A stretch of 64,000 nt of DNA, from the NCBI RefSeq assembly GCF_003573695.1, contig NC_039358.1, forward strand, positions 231,273,560 through 231,337,559, given 5' to 3'. The position numbers and the translations under genes were made by a program. This document shows positions 1 to 11,943 of this stretch, piece by piece. The first letter of the stretch is position 1; each line of letters opens with the position of its first letter. Origin of the DNA: Papaver somniferum. Lineage: Eukaryota > Streptophyta > Magnoliopsida > Ranunculales > Papaveraceae. Under the pieces are notes generated by a model. The model had not been told where the DNA came from. It saw only the letters and a program-made list of their open reading frames with translations, and ran no database searches.

Positions 1-1034
1 ATTAAAATACTCTTTAATCCTTTTCCCATTTCTCTCCATGGATTCGGATAAGGCATGGCTGCTGACACAGCTTTTTAAATTAGTATGACATATAGTTTGA
101 ATCATGACAGGCCGCTTCATAGGGTTATCAAATTGCACGAAGATTACAGTTTCCATATCCAACCACACTTCAACCATAAAAAAATCCACAATTAAATGCA
201 ATAACCCTCGGGAATAACTTTGATAATCCTTTGTTTAAGAAAAAGGAAAAAAAAAAAGTAATCTGTTCTGACCTATTTTGGAAATCACTTTTTTCTCTAA
301 ACGGAATTAGCATATGATGGAAACCGCGTAGTGTCGTGTTCCCGGCTATCAGAATGCATAACGGCCGGCCATAACACCGTATTCCATGTTGGTTGAGAAG
401 GCATTTTGGATTGGATCCTCTGACAAAGTAAAAAGACAAAAAATATTGGATCCCAACCCATGGTTGACCCACTTAGGGAAAGCAAGGGCCTAACTTTGTG
501 CCATGTTTTGTTTTAAGCCCATGAAATAGGAATCCTGTCAGACGCTAAAAAGCAACATACAGTGAGACAAAGGACTACTCATTTGTGCAGATATTTCAGT
601 GTAGTGGAGGTCTCTTTTATTTCTCCTCTTGTGGTAGACAGCCAAGACGAGTGTCGGACAATAAGGTCAGTGCCACAAAAAGGAGGGGTCTATCCCTTCC
701 GATGTTACATCATTACTTAAACAACCTGGATGGACCCATACTCTGCGAAAACATGGTGCACCTAATCACCCACCAGGGTGAGCAACACCAGGCGGTTCAA
801 GTGATCGTATCGTGATACTCACCATCCTTCCATATACAAAACAATTGGTCACACTATATTAATCCCAAAGGGCAAACATAACATATGCAAATGCAACAAA
901 AAGCAAAGTGGTGATGAATGGAAACATGAATATACACACACCTACAATTGAGCACTAAAAAAAGGAGGTATCCCTTTGGTTGCTGCAGTTTGGGGTGAAT
1001 GAGACTAGAGCTGGCCGGAGACTAAATCATCCCT
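1..1034. other. 3' flank of the first HIR unit, no gene seen
   Basis: I see no supported gene here. The part from about 480 to 1030 recurs in diverged form at 11530-11943 and 34911-35330: shared stretches include the words around 500 (a tttaagcccatga run) and around 865-885 (cccaaa..gcaaacataacatat). These are the downstream flanks of the repeated HIR unit. Short open frames in this region have no recognisable motif and are probably chance. Confidence 0.5.
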
Positions 1035-2402
1035 TTATGGAATGTGAGCAGAAGATCCCTGAAGTAGGCCGTCACGAATCTGAGTTACCACGTCACGAAC
1101 AGCACCAGGCCCATGAGGGATAAACACTGCAGAAGATTTAGAGTGCGCACCGATTTCTTTCATTGTGTCGAAGTATTGTGTTACTAGAACCATGTCCATA
1201 ACGTCCTTCGCAGAGGTCCCAGGAACATTAGTTGAGAACCCTACTACGCTGTCTCTGAGACCATCAACAATGGCTTGACGTTGCCGAGCAATACCCAGTC
1301 CAGCGAGGTATTTAGATTCAGCCTCACCCTCTGCTCTCTTAATCTGTAAAATCTTCTCAGCCTCTGCCTTGTCTGTGGCTGCCAACCGTAGCCTTGCAGC
1401 TGAAACCAAATTTGATGACATCACGTTAATAATTATCTTCTCTTCTAATATTAACATGGTTAATAAGAATTAACAGAATCATACCAGCATTGATTTCATT
1501 CATTGCCCGCTTCACATTCACATCTGGTTCTATATCAACAATGAGTGTTTGAACAATCTCATATCCGTAAGCAGACATAGCCTGTTAAACAACATAATGC
1601 CAACGTTGTCACCGATGTTCAACAAATGAAAATGCAGCCTTTCACTGCGACTAACAAGTTGTCCATTAGAAATGAATTATACCTTTTCAAGTTCTTCTTC
1701 AACTGCTCTAGCAATATCGTTCTTTTGCTCGAAAACATCATCCAAAATGAGCTTTGGAACACTAGCTCTGATTACTGAAATAATTCATTAACCAATTCTC
1801 TTTACGATACATATAAAGATTAAACTTTAAATTCAGTAAGATGTTAATTTCACATATCATCAGTACAATTAGAGCTTGTGGGTTCATACCGTCAAAAACA
1901 TAGGCTTGGATTTGGCCCCTCGTATTGCTCAGTTTGTAGAATGCATCACTTGCCTTCTCTGCTAAAGCTCGATATTGTATAGATGCAACAACATTGACAA
2001 ATACATTATCCTGCAAGAAAAAATCACTTTTAGAGTTCATCTAACTACTACAATGATCCCGTTATAAAGGTTGATTGTCAATATGGATTCAATAATTCAG
2101 TTCTAAATTCATGAAATTGTCAAGAATGTCCACATAAATACGGCTAATAAACATGAAAAAGCAGAATACTGAAACTTATCAACTGACTAGATGCGCTCAA
2201 GATATTTCCATACCTTTGTCTTAGTCTCGCATTTGACATCCAACTGTTGAACCCTTAGGGTGAGATGACCAGCAATTTGACTACCAAGAAACCATGGTAG
2301 GCAATGACATCCTGGGTCAAGAACTTCCTCAAACTTGCCGAATCTTTCCTTAATAGCAACTTTCGACTGGTCAACTTGTACACAACACAATAGATTACCC
2401 AT
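1035..2402 (-). CDS. HIR: Hypersensitive-induced response (HIR) protein, prohibitin/SPFH family, intact
   Basis: Five coding exons on the minus strand: 2214-2402, 1890-2010, 1683-1774, 1485-1581 and 1035-1399. All introns have GT..AG ends and the exons join in frame to 287 codons plus TAA, close to the usual HIR length of about 285. The start is fixed by the family N-terminus MGNLLCC, with a Gly-2 and cysteines suited to N-myristoylation and palmitoylation. The SPFH/prohibitin domain follows ([15 protein letters not shown], then [13 protein letters not shown]), then a charged helical segment ([20 protein letters not shown]) and the conserved tail ([26 protein letters not shown]). HIR proteins assemble in plasma-membrane microdomains and are associated with the hypersensitive cell-death response and with resistance-protein complexes; that role is family knowledge. 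No lesion is visible, so this is the likely functional member of the local array. Confidence 0.93.
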
Positions 2403-3130
2403 TTTCTGTTGTTTCTGATATAAAAAATACAGACTCCATGTCAACCAACAGTTATGACTGATTTAGAATACAAGGATTGTGATGATACATGTATGATTTT
2501 CTTTTCCATAAGACCAAAGGGAAAAAGAACGACTATGTTACAGATACTCCACCACATAAATTGGTCAATTAAACTGATATGCCAGAAGTTAGAGAAAATT
2601 TTAGGCAAAAATGAATCGCAGGAAAATAGTTCCATGATTCGTTATGCCGCTGAATCATTTTTTCTGAGTTCTGACAGAAGAAAATTATGCCAAATGGCCG
2701 GTAAAGCAGTACCCTTCAAAATCTTACAACTCTAAGCAAAGTAGCAAACCAACTAATAACTCAACCATATATAATCATCTAACAAGGGAAAACAAAGCAA
2801 AATGAAGTCAAGAAGAAGCCAAAGCATTCAAATAGAATGATGCAATTATAGTACAAACAAGAGTTTTACGAAATTATAGTACAAACCACAAAATTGGATA
2901 TGCAAATGGTTCAACAAAACAAAATTGACAAAATCTATCAAGAAAATTGAGAACAATAACGAAACATACCCAGGAAAGGTAGATGAGAAACTTTCAGGAG
3001 TTGTTCTTCTGCTTTAAAATTAAAAGAAACGAGTCGTGGGAGAAGGCAGTTGAATTGAAATGAGTTTTTCTCAAAGACCAAAAACTGTGGTTATAAAGAA
3101 ATTGAATTAACATGTAAATTGTAATAAAAT
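2403..3130 (-). promoter_or_regulatory. HIR 5' leader with an intron before the start codon
   Basis: Upstream of the ATG a minus-strand acceptor (ending at about 2415) lies 12 bases before the start codon, and a donor (GGGTATG on the minus strand) is at about 2969. A leader intron of roughly 550 bp and a leader exon of roughly 2970-3090 are therefore likely. The same layout recurs upstream of the decayed copies (near 10120-10200 and 13940-14030), which supports a genuine conserved leader. Transcription start and promoter elements cannot be placed with confidence. Confidence 0.5.
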
Positions 3131-3820
3131 ACTCAATCAAAGCCAGAGATACTATACGACTTTCAATGATACTTTTCTTTGTTCAAATCGCATTAACTAT
3201 TCTTGTTTACTTGGTTATTATCAATTGATGTTGATCCTTCCAACTGAGAAGAAGTCCATTATATCTATCTATCTATCTGTAATAATCTGTCTTTGCCATT
3301 ATCTATCTGTATAATTTTAATGAATTTTTACATGCTTTAATATTTTAAGTAAATCAAACCCATTTTTGTTACATAACTTCAGAAAAGTTCAGTGAGGAAT
3401 TCTGGTGAACAGTTTAACTTCAGAAAAATCAAACCCATTTTTGTGTCACCCAAAAGAAATTCCTTAATTCTTAAAGGAAATCGAATTCATTGAATGAAAT
3501 GATAATCAAGAAATTGTCAAGAATTTCCGTAAAAGATAACTTAGATAAGGACGAAAGGAGTTCCAAGAAATGAAAGCAACGGGAACCAAGAATCCAAGAT
3601 ACCTTAATTACCTGTAGCGTTGAGAAGGTCCAATCTCTCCAAATGAAGAAATTTCATTGATTTCTTCTTGAATTGACTGTTATTTCTTCTTTCCTCGGTG
3701 GAAATTTCCAGTCAAGGAGAACTATGACTGACTTTTATTCATCTTCCTAGGAAAATGCTACGAGATAGCAGACTGGCAGTAGTAAAGTTCACTCTCGATC
3801 ATTTTTATCCTTTTACTTTA
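3131..3820. other. Upstream flank of the HIR unit, with a short ATCT microsatellite
   Basis: No gene is seen. A short (ATCT)n tract lies at about 3262-3279. Parts of this stretch are repeated near 10820-11340 and 35520-35900, and a word near 3770-3800 recurs at about 14100, showing that the duplicated HIR unit extends several hundred bases upstream of the gene. Confidence 0.5.
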
Positions 3821-4132
3821 CTCCCTCCGTTACTTTTTAATAGGCCAGTTTCTATAAATAAAAATTTCAAAAAAATAGGCCAGTTTCTAAATTGGGAAAG
3901 TCAAATGTTACTTTAATTTTTTGGGACCACTTGCAGTTCACTTCTTTTGATGACAAGTGTCATGGGGGACCATTCCACTTCACTTCTTTTATTGACAAGT
4001 GTCATGAGGACCACTTCACTTCACTTCTTTTATTGACAAGTGTCGTGAGGACCACTTTCAATGATTACTTCACTTAATTTCCTTAATTTTCTCTAAAAAC
4101 CAAATCAGCCTATTAAAAAGTAACGGAGGGAG
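3821..4132. mobile_element. Stowaway-like MITE (Tc1/Mariner type)
   Basis: The ends are near-perfect inverted repeats: CTCCCTCCGTTACTTTTTAA at 3821 and its complement ending at 4132 (..TTAAAAAGTAACGGAGGGAG). The element is flanked on both sides by TA (3819-3820 and 4133-4134), the target duplication of Stowaway elements. At 312 bp it encodes nothing. It sits just upstream of the HIR unit. Confidence 0.9.
3932..4062 (+). repeat. Three tandem 42-bp units inside the MITE
   Basis: Three consecutive copies share the core TCACTTCTTTTATTGACAAG followed by TGTCATGAGGACCAC, with small differences; the first unit has GATG in place of ATTG. They account for roughly 40 percent of the MITE. The expansion arose inside the element, since it stops before both terminal repeats. 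Confidence 0.75.
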
Positions 4133-4327
4133 TATTTTTTAATTTTCCAATTTCTCCTTCTTTTTTTTTTCCCCGCAAAACTTTTTAGGATCATTAATTG
4201 AAAAGGCAAAGAAAAAAAAAGAGAGGGCCCAATCCAATAAATATTTATTCAATAGAAAACCAATCCGATAAACAAGTTACAAGAAACTGGAAGGAACCCT
4301 AATAACTAGCTAAGCTCCAATTCTTTT

Positions 4328-4803
4328 TTAAATAACAATGACTAATTTGTGGAAAAAGAAATTACATTTCTTAGCATTAACATTGAACCTAGACAGGAAA
4401 TTATGTAATCTTCTTAATAAATCAATCAGACCATCCCCGGATCTCCAAAGTGTCGAAAAAACCAAGGCGCCAAAATCGTAACCTTGAGCCAAACATTTAC
4501 CCGTATATTTCTTATTTTTGTGAGAAATCGCATTGCTCAAAACTAAACCAGGTTGAAAAGTACGAATTCCTCCACCAATGAACGACGAAACCCCGGTAAC
4601 ATTCAAACACACATCACGACCGTTATCCCGATCTATAAACAAAATATCCGTTGGGCGCAAGCCACTCCCCTCATTGGACATGAAGCCCAACACAACTTCC
4701 TTCCTCGCCGGAACCCTAAAACGGAAACACATGTCTGCAATGGTGTCACAAACAAGATCATGCCGATATTTGAGACCTACCTCATTCGCACAATGCAGAA
4801 CAT
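4328..4803 (-). pseudogene. Retroelement-associated coding fragment
   Basis: An open minus-strand frame runs from about 4803 to a stop at 4328. It contains HCANEVGLKYRHDLVCDTIAD, a run resembling RPTDILF, then NGRDVCLNVTGVSSFIGGG. I recognise this pattern from sequences found downstream of reverse transcriptase in plant LINE-type open reading frames, where similar Cys/His-containing segments are annotated as reverse-transcriptase-like. No reverse transcriptase motif itself is present, so this is a 3' fragment. There is no sign of an intact host gene around it. The family assignment rests on memory of similar sequences and is moderate. Confidence 0.5.
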
Positions 4804-4984
4804 GGTCTCAAAAAAAAAGTCTTTATTACGGAGATACATATGCTATTATCCGAAAATAAAGGGATACCTAGAAGATAATGCATATAACTAATCAGCACCA
4901 ATACCAACAACAACCAAAAATGCCCACTAGCAATAACAACTATCAACCACCACCACCCTCTACGAACACTACATGCACCACCCA

Positions 4985-5230
4985 CCTCAACTTATGAATG
5001 TTTTCTTTTTTTTTTTGAAAGGGAAACATGATGACCTTGTTTTTCTCAACTATATTACGATTTGACAATCCGCTTTGATCTAGGTAATCCTAATTCAATC
5101 CATTATAGTCTAAAATTATATCTCTATGAGAATTTATAAGATTCTTTTCAAAAACATTATCAATCCACTAGATTCAGGTAAACTAATATATGTTTTTATC
5201 CATATTAATCCTGATCTAATACACCCCTGT
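4985..5230. other. No gene seen
   Basis: AT-rich sequence between the retroelement fragment and the CGTCATG repeat pair. No coding or structural signal was found. Confidence 0.4.
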
Positions 5231-5700
5231 AAAAGTCGTCAAGATACCGAATTTCATTAGGTCAAAAATATGAAATATTTTCATGACAAAATCGTCATGG
5301 TATAAAAATTTAGACCATGACGATTTAAATGAGTCGTCATGATCGATAAATTTATACCAGAACGGTAAATTTGAACTGTGACGACTTTTCTTGGTTACTT
5401 TCTAATCAAAAATTTAAAAGAGTCATCATGATTAAAATTTAAAGAGATGACGATTATAACGAGAAATTGTAGGAGTCCAATTTTATCTCAAAATTGGCAA
5501 AAGTAGCCCATGATTTGTTTTCCGAATTATTTTTTTAACCATATTTTCATGAAAAATTTGTCAAGTATCGAATATCGACCATAACAACTTTTCATTAAAT
5601 CAATGATATTCAACATTTTCACAAAAATCCATCATGGTCTATAAATTCGGACCAGGACGACATGATGAGTCGTCATGATCGATAAATTTGTACCATACCA
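5231..5700. repeat. Direct repeat pair rich in CGTCATG-type motifs, possible transposon subterminal region
   Basis: A block at about 5238-5360 recurs at about 5558-5697. Both copies contain gtcaaga/gtcaagt..cgaat near the start and end with the shared word gagtcgtcatgatcgataaa. The motif (a)cgtcatg/catgacg occurs many times in both orientations, and aaaagtcgtca at 5231 is the inverse of tgacgactttt near 5380. Clustered short motifs of this kind are typical of subterminal regions of CACTA-like DNA transposons, but I could not identify element ends or a transposase. Confidence 0.45.
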
Positions 5701-8627
5701 TATAATTCCTTTTAATGTCCTTAGATCTCCGTTCAAGACAAAAATGGGCCTTTCATCAATAATATACCAAAAGAGGTATAAGTCTCTTCTTGTGAAAATG
5801 TCAGAACTTCTTTTCAATACAAGAAGCACAGTGCAAGCCTTGGTAAACAAAGTATTAAATCCTCTAGTAAATGACGGGCAGACTCATAGAGTTTCCATCA
5901 TCTTTGATGGTGAGTCTAACGTGAAGAATGATTCGATAATAAATACTAGTATCAGATGTTTTTTTTTTTATTAGCGCACATGATGCCCCAGCAATAGAGA
6001 AAACGGGTGAAAACATTTCTGAGATATTCTTGAAATCCATTGAAGTAATTGGGACTTTAGTCGTTGTATAAGCAGACACTAACGCCGCTGCAAATTAAAA
6101 TTATGCTGGTCGGGATATTTAGGGCACACATATATTGGACTTAGTAATAATGGATGACATAGCAAAACCCAGGATTCAACTATTTATTTTATTAAAGACA
6201 CATATGAAAAAGGTAAGGATGCTATGAAGCTGATGAAGAATAATTCTCAGTGTCTTCCTTTGTGTAAATTTTTTTTTCTCTAGAGGTTCTCAAATTAATC
6301 CAAGTAAAATTATCTTAAGTTCTTTTCAAAAATTTATTATAAATAAGAGTATAACAATAAGAACAAATTTGATCCAGGAGAGGTATAGTTGTTAATTGTA
6401 ATTGAAAATTGGAGTAACTATGGGGAATTTTTAAAAAAAAAAAAAACTTAATCTAAAGACTAAAGCTAAAAATTAAGAAATTATCAGAGGAGAAAGTCGG
6501 TTAAGGAATTCATCTTAGATTACCACACATGTTACTCAATCAAGCATCAATACCATCACTCACTTTCTCATGTTGGCAACACCGTTAAAATACCCTCACT
6601 CGGTGTAATACTTCGTTACGCCTTCTAGTGTCAACAAATACTGCAATCGCTAATACATGAATTGTTCTATACCAAATAACCTAGTGCTTATCGCTAAGAT
6701 ATTCAACTTGAGGCAATCTTTAAGGTCCGCGAGACGAGTTATTAGTAGGTAGTACATCACGGTTATCGTGGAATATTCAACCTAGGCAATCTTTACTTGT
6801 GACTTCCTTCACGATCCTAAATAATCAAAAATTACTATTTTTATTTTAATTAGGGTTCCTAATAAAATGACCTAATAGGAATTCTGTCTAGCTATGAAAA
6901 ATTTATTAAGATATTTAATGTGCTACATAAATATATTGAATTACCAATCATATCATATGTTCACGATTAAATAATTGTTATGCATGACAACACTTGAACG
7001 ATATGTAAGAGAGTGAACAAAAAAAAATAATTCATTAATATGATAACATGTTCATGACTTCCTGTTACATCCATAGCCAATACGAGGGATTAGTTCATCG
7101 TGGAATGGAAAATATACAATAAAGGCCAAGATCATTGTTTTTCTTGTAGAGTATATTTACTCCTTTTAAAAGTATAAAGGGATCTTATACAGATCTCACG
7201 AAATCTAAATGTTAGAATCCTAATGAGACTAAGTTTCTTTGATTTAGGATTAAACAACAAACTCAATAAATGCCGAAAAATATTCCACAATTGGCAAGCT
7301 TGTTCGCTACATTAAGTTGATTATTTGGCGCCCTCCAAAATATAATTTTTTATTATACTCACAACGTTCATAATTGGTAGGCTTGATTCCCTTAATCGTC
7401 AGACGATTTTTAGATCAAAATATAACTTTTTGTATACCCAATACTTATAGCGACTGGTATCGATTTTCTCATTTCTACCGGTTATTTGATCTCAATAACG
7501 AGGATTTTTTGATACCGAAGCTATCCAAAATCAGCAGGCATAATTCAGCCGATTATTTTCTTGTGTATCTCTCTTTGTGTTTCAGTTAATTTCTCATAAC
7601 TTATCGTTCGACCTCGGAGTGTGACGTACCGGGAAAATTCACCTCGACGTCGCGCATGCCAAAACTCCACGATGCGACACTCTAATGCCAGTGACTAGGT
7701 CGTAAAGATTCACCTCTAACAGTCAAATGCACGTCGATTTTTCTTACCAAGCATTCTTTGCACTTACTACATACTCAAATAAATCAGTCGAGATGCGAAT
7801 TGACTCAAAACGATCCTTCTAAAGCAGACAATTAATATAAAGGGTCTAACTTCGAAGATCTATTTTTTGTTGGTGATATTAGTAAAAGAAATATGGAATT
7901 TGTTAAGGATCTTGATTCGAAGAATTAATTTATAACCACCATTGTTGTTATTGATCTTAGCATCAAAATATCTTCTTGTAGATTTCGGCACTGAAGAATC
8001 AAGAAAAGTCTCAATCATAAATCCTAAAGAAATTTTTTAAAAGAACCAACAATTTCTTGAAGAAAAGCACAAATCAATTGCGTAAAATGAATCTTAAAGT
8101 TAAAAATTGAAGAGAAATATTCGACAAAGAAACTGATATGAAGATCAAGATCCAGATAATGCAATGGAAAGAATGAATCTTCAATTAAAATATGATATTT
8201 ATGAAAAATATTGATAGCGAGGAATAAAACTTTGGGATGGTAGAAGACGAAATCTTCTACCAAATATGAAATGAAAGAAGAATCATAAGACAATAAAAGG
8301 CAATTTGGGTTCATCACCCCTAAACTGCCTTCTTTTCAAAGATAGAAGCCTTAAAACAAGCCTGTCTTTTCGACTACAGGTGTAGATATAAATGAAATCT
8401 TGATAAAATTTTACAATCCTTTAGAATCAAAAACCTAAAATCGGATTTAAAACTATTAACATGAAAACAAAGATACATTTTCTCACGAGATCGATAAAAA
8501 GAAAACGAGCCTATCTAGTACCATGTATAATCAGAGCTAATTAGAGAAACAAGAAATTGTATTAGTAACAAGGAGACACTAGGTTTTTAATAATAACCAA
8601 TCAGTATCGTATTTGAAGCTAGTATTA
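5701..8627. other. Long stretch without a recognisable gene
   Basis: Open frames here are short and interrupted. A plus-strand frame at 5675-5974 is open but has no motif I recognise, and the sequence after it (about 6000-6180) looks like decayed coding DNA with several stops. A region near 7600-7740 is relatively GC-rich for this window but codes for nothing clear. Possible decayed transposon; otherwise nothing is supported. Confidence 0.35.
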
Positions 8628-8816
8628 GGGGATATGTTCGTCTTATAAAGATCTACGTACCCACAAAAAATAGGTACATCTACTATTTTGAAAATGAACG
8701 AAATTTCAACCGTTAAAATTAGGATCGGTGGATGGCCAGGTTTGATATTTCAGAATGCGCTAGATTTTTGTGGGTATATAATGCTTTGTAAGATTTACAT
8801 ATCCCCAAAATATTAA
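8628..8816. mobile_element. 189-bp MITE with terminal inverted repeats of about 43 bp
   Basis: The left end GGGGATATG..CTTATAAAG..TACCCACAAAAA is mirrored by the right end ..TTTTTGTGGGTATATAATGCTTTGTAAGATTTACATATCCCC. The arms are imperfect but clear over about 43 bases, and the element could fold into a hairpin. I could not define a clean target duplication, so the superfamily is not assigned. Confidence 0.7.
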
Positions 8817-9340
8817 CTTCAATTACGCTACTATTTAATTAATTTATTTATTTTTAAGAAAATGGCTCCCAAAAGATCCTCCCTCGTTAACAAAATCAAG
8901 TATTACACACCGTACATACATCACTATGCACAAAGAGTTATTACAAACAACTATTACAAACCGAAATCAGACATAACAAAAACCGAAAAAGTGAAACTAT
9001 AGTTATAGACTTTTGTAATAGAAACACATTTAGTACGGAATAAAGGCACCCTAGGCACTCATATTACATATTCTCATACCTTCTCTTATTGCCTCCACTT
9101 CCAACCCCAAATTCACAGGAAAAACAAACAACAAATCGACTTCAAAAAGCTCGAAATTATAACAAGAGACGAGAGAAGTGAAATTGAGAGATACCATTTT
9201 CTCTTTTAATTATCGTTAAAATAAGCAGTATAAATGAAACTTGTTTACGGTCTCGACTTGCTCCCCAAATATCATCTTTGAAAATTTTACCTATTTGCTC
9301 CATTCCGGACCAGCTCTCGCTCCCAGCGAGTAACGGTGCA
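8817..9340. other. No gene seen, replaces the lost part of a HIR copy
   Basis: This sequence lies where exons 2-5 of the second HIR copy would be expected and shows no similarity to HIR. The HIR homology stops abruptly near 9340, so a deletion or insertion junction is placed there. Confidence 0.4.
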
Positions 9341-9481
9341 ATAACCAGTTATCTTACTACCAAGACACCATGGTACCCAATGGCATCCCGGTTCAAGAAC
9401 ATCCTCAGACTTGCTGCAGAATCTTTTCCTAGTAGCCATTTTCCCTTGGTCCACTTTTACACAGCACAATAGATTACCCAT
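9341..9481 (-). pseudogene. HIR exon-1 stub (second copy)
   Basis: A frame starting at 9481 reads [14 protein letters not shown].. and can be followed to ..PGCHWVPWCLGSKITGY, matching about 47 codons of exon 1 of the intact HIR gene with several substitutions and one extra residue. The homology ends before the LRVQQLDV segment, and no other HIR exon is found to the left. The upstream flank (9482 onward) is clearly homologous to the flank of the intact gene, so this is a truncated tandem copy and not a processed one. It is not expected to make a working protein. Confidence 0.85.
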
Positions 9482-11943
9482 TCTCTGTTGTTTCTGATAT
9501 TCGAAATACAGACTCCATGTCAACCAACAGTTATGACTGAAATAAAATACAGGAATAAGCAACTTAAAGTCATGAATCTACAACAAAACTTGGCAGAATT
9601 CCCCATTAATTGAATAAATTATCCCGTCGTCAATCACTCAAGAGAATCCGCAACCTCCAAGTTACCCAAATTTATCTCGCACAAAAAAGTGGAAAATATC
9701 AACTGAAAGTCATGTAGAAATTAGAAGCTTTTGAGCCATTATTCAGAAGAAGAATAGAAAAAGGTGATCCGTTCTTTCGTTGAATCACTTCTTCTGACAA
9801 AAGATGATTATGCTAAAAAGGCCAGCACCCTTCAAAATCTTACAAACTCTAAGCAAATTAAAGGTCTCAATCATATATAATCATCTATAACAAGGGGAAA
9901 CAAAACAAAATGAAATCAAGAAGAAGCCAAAGCATTCCAATATAATGAGCTTAATTTCTCTTTATGAATGATGAAACAAGAATTTTACGATTATAGTACA
10001 AACTACATTGGATATGCAAAACAAATGGTCTAACAAAATAAATTTGACAGTCTATCAAGAATACTCAGAACAAGAACAAACATATTTTCAAACAATTGAG
10101 TTGAAGAAAGAATCTTGATAACCATGAAAGGTAGATGAGAAACTTACAATAGTTGTTCTCCTGCTTTAAAACAAAGGAGTTCTGGAAGAAGACAATTGAA
10201 TTAGAGTTTTAAACGTATAAAGACCGACAGACCCAAAAACTGTGCTTACATAGAGATTGGTTGAACATGTATGTTGTAATAAAATACTGTATACAAATAC
10301 TCAATCAAAGTACTCCAACTTCCAACTCAGAAGAAGTCCGTTTACATATAACTTTAATGAATATTGTTTACATGCTTTAGTATTAATTTTAAGAAGCTTT
10401 TACTTTAGAGAAGAAGAAGTAAAGAGAGTGTTTGAGTGATTTTTGACAATAGATTCATGTATAGGAGAGTTCGTCGATTTTCTGTATAGAAAACAACCGA
10501 AACACTATTCAGAATCCCGTTGGCCATTGACCAAGTCGAGGGCGATTCAGATTACCGTTCTTCTAGTCGCTATTTTTTTAGCGTTCACCGTTGTTTGGGT
10601 TCGCGTTTTTGTAATTCCATGATAAGACCTGAGCTTCCATGAACAACTACAAATGCTGAGCTAGCATGAAAGATGGAATCCTTCCCCGTAAGACCGGCTC
10701 TTATAGTGAGTTTTATACAAAAATCTAGAAACTGTGGTTATCTAGAGATTGATTGAACATGTAAGTTGTAATAATAAAAAATTGTATATAATACTCGATC
10801 AAAGTACCTCACCCCAGATAATCAATGGTACTTTTCTTGGTTCAACTGGCATTAACAGTATATGCTTGTTTACGAAGTTATTGATGTGGATCCTTCCAAC
10901 TGAGAACAAGTCCATCAATTCCGATACATCTATCTGTAATAATCTGTCTTTGTTACTATAGTATAACTTTAATGAATGTTTACATGGCTTTAGTAGACAA
11001 ATCGAACCCATTTTTGTTACATAACTCCCCTTGAGAAAAATTCTGGGAAGAATTCTGTTGTATAACTTGAGAAAAATCAAACCAATTTATTTGTCCCATA
11101 AATTAAAGAAAGAAATGAGTTGTCATGGTTTTCCTTAATTCTTATATGAAATGATCATGAAATTGTCAATTTTAATAAACAAATATTAACAAGAATTCCC
11201 AAACTTGTAAACTTGAAAAAGATAAGGATGAAATTTCTTAAGGAGTTCCAAGAAATAAAAGCAAAGGGGACCTTTACCTGTATCCACTCAACAAATGAAG
11301 AAATTTCATTGATTTCTTCTTCAATTGGCTGTTTTCAGTAATAGGAACAAACCAAAACTTGTTTTTTCTTTTTTCCTTAATGCAGAACTATTGGCAGGTA
11401 TTAATTAAGAAAATGACTGTTATTATATTTCGTCCTTACCAATATACAAAATAATCAATGGCATAACCAACCATTCAGATGAATACACGAAAAGTACTAG
11501 TGTGCGAAGTCCTGTTGTGGGAAGAGTTTAAATAGTGTTAGTTATCAGCTCCAAAAATCATTTCATCAACAAGAGAGAAAAAAAATACAAGTTTCTGGGT
11601 CTCGTTTCTATGCCTGAGATTGGTATTGTTTCCCGACGCCATCTTTATAAGACGAGGATTCAACAGGGTGTAATAATAACATGGGATAGACACTTGAATA
11701 AACCTATCCATGTTACATTAATCAGTACGACAGTACTTTCAGTCACACAATTAATCCCAAAATGCAAACATAACATATAGATTGTGCTGCGCATCTAAAG
11801 GCCACGATAATCAAAGTGTTGATGAAAGGAAACATGAATATATACACACACACACTGCATTTAAATATTAAAAAAGAGAGGTATCCCTTTAGTTGCTGCA
11901 GTTTGAGGTGAATGCGACTAGAGCTGGGGAACCAAGTCATCAT
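9482..11943. repeat. Duplicated HIR flanking sequence, partly doubled
   Basis: From 9482 the sequence follows the leader, leader-intron and upstream region of the intact HIR gene. The word around 10230-10310 (AACTGTG..TTGAACATGTA..GTTGTAATAA..ACTCAATCAAAGTA) occurs again at 10730-10805, so part of the flank is itself duplicated inside this copy. Sequence at about 11530-11943 is the 3' flank of the third HIR copy and matches 34975-35330. No independent gene was found here. Confidence 0.6.

Noticed and set aside
7374..7589. Plus-strand 71-codon open frame
   Set aside because: Looks protein-like in parts but has no recognised motif, no neighbouring exons and no repeat in the window.
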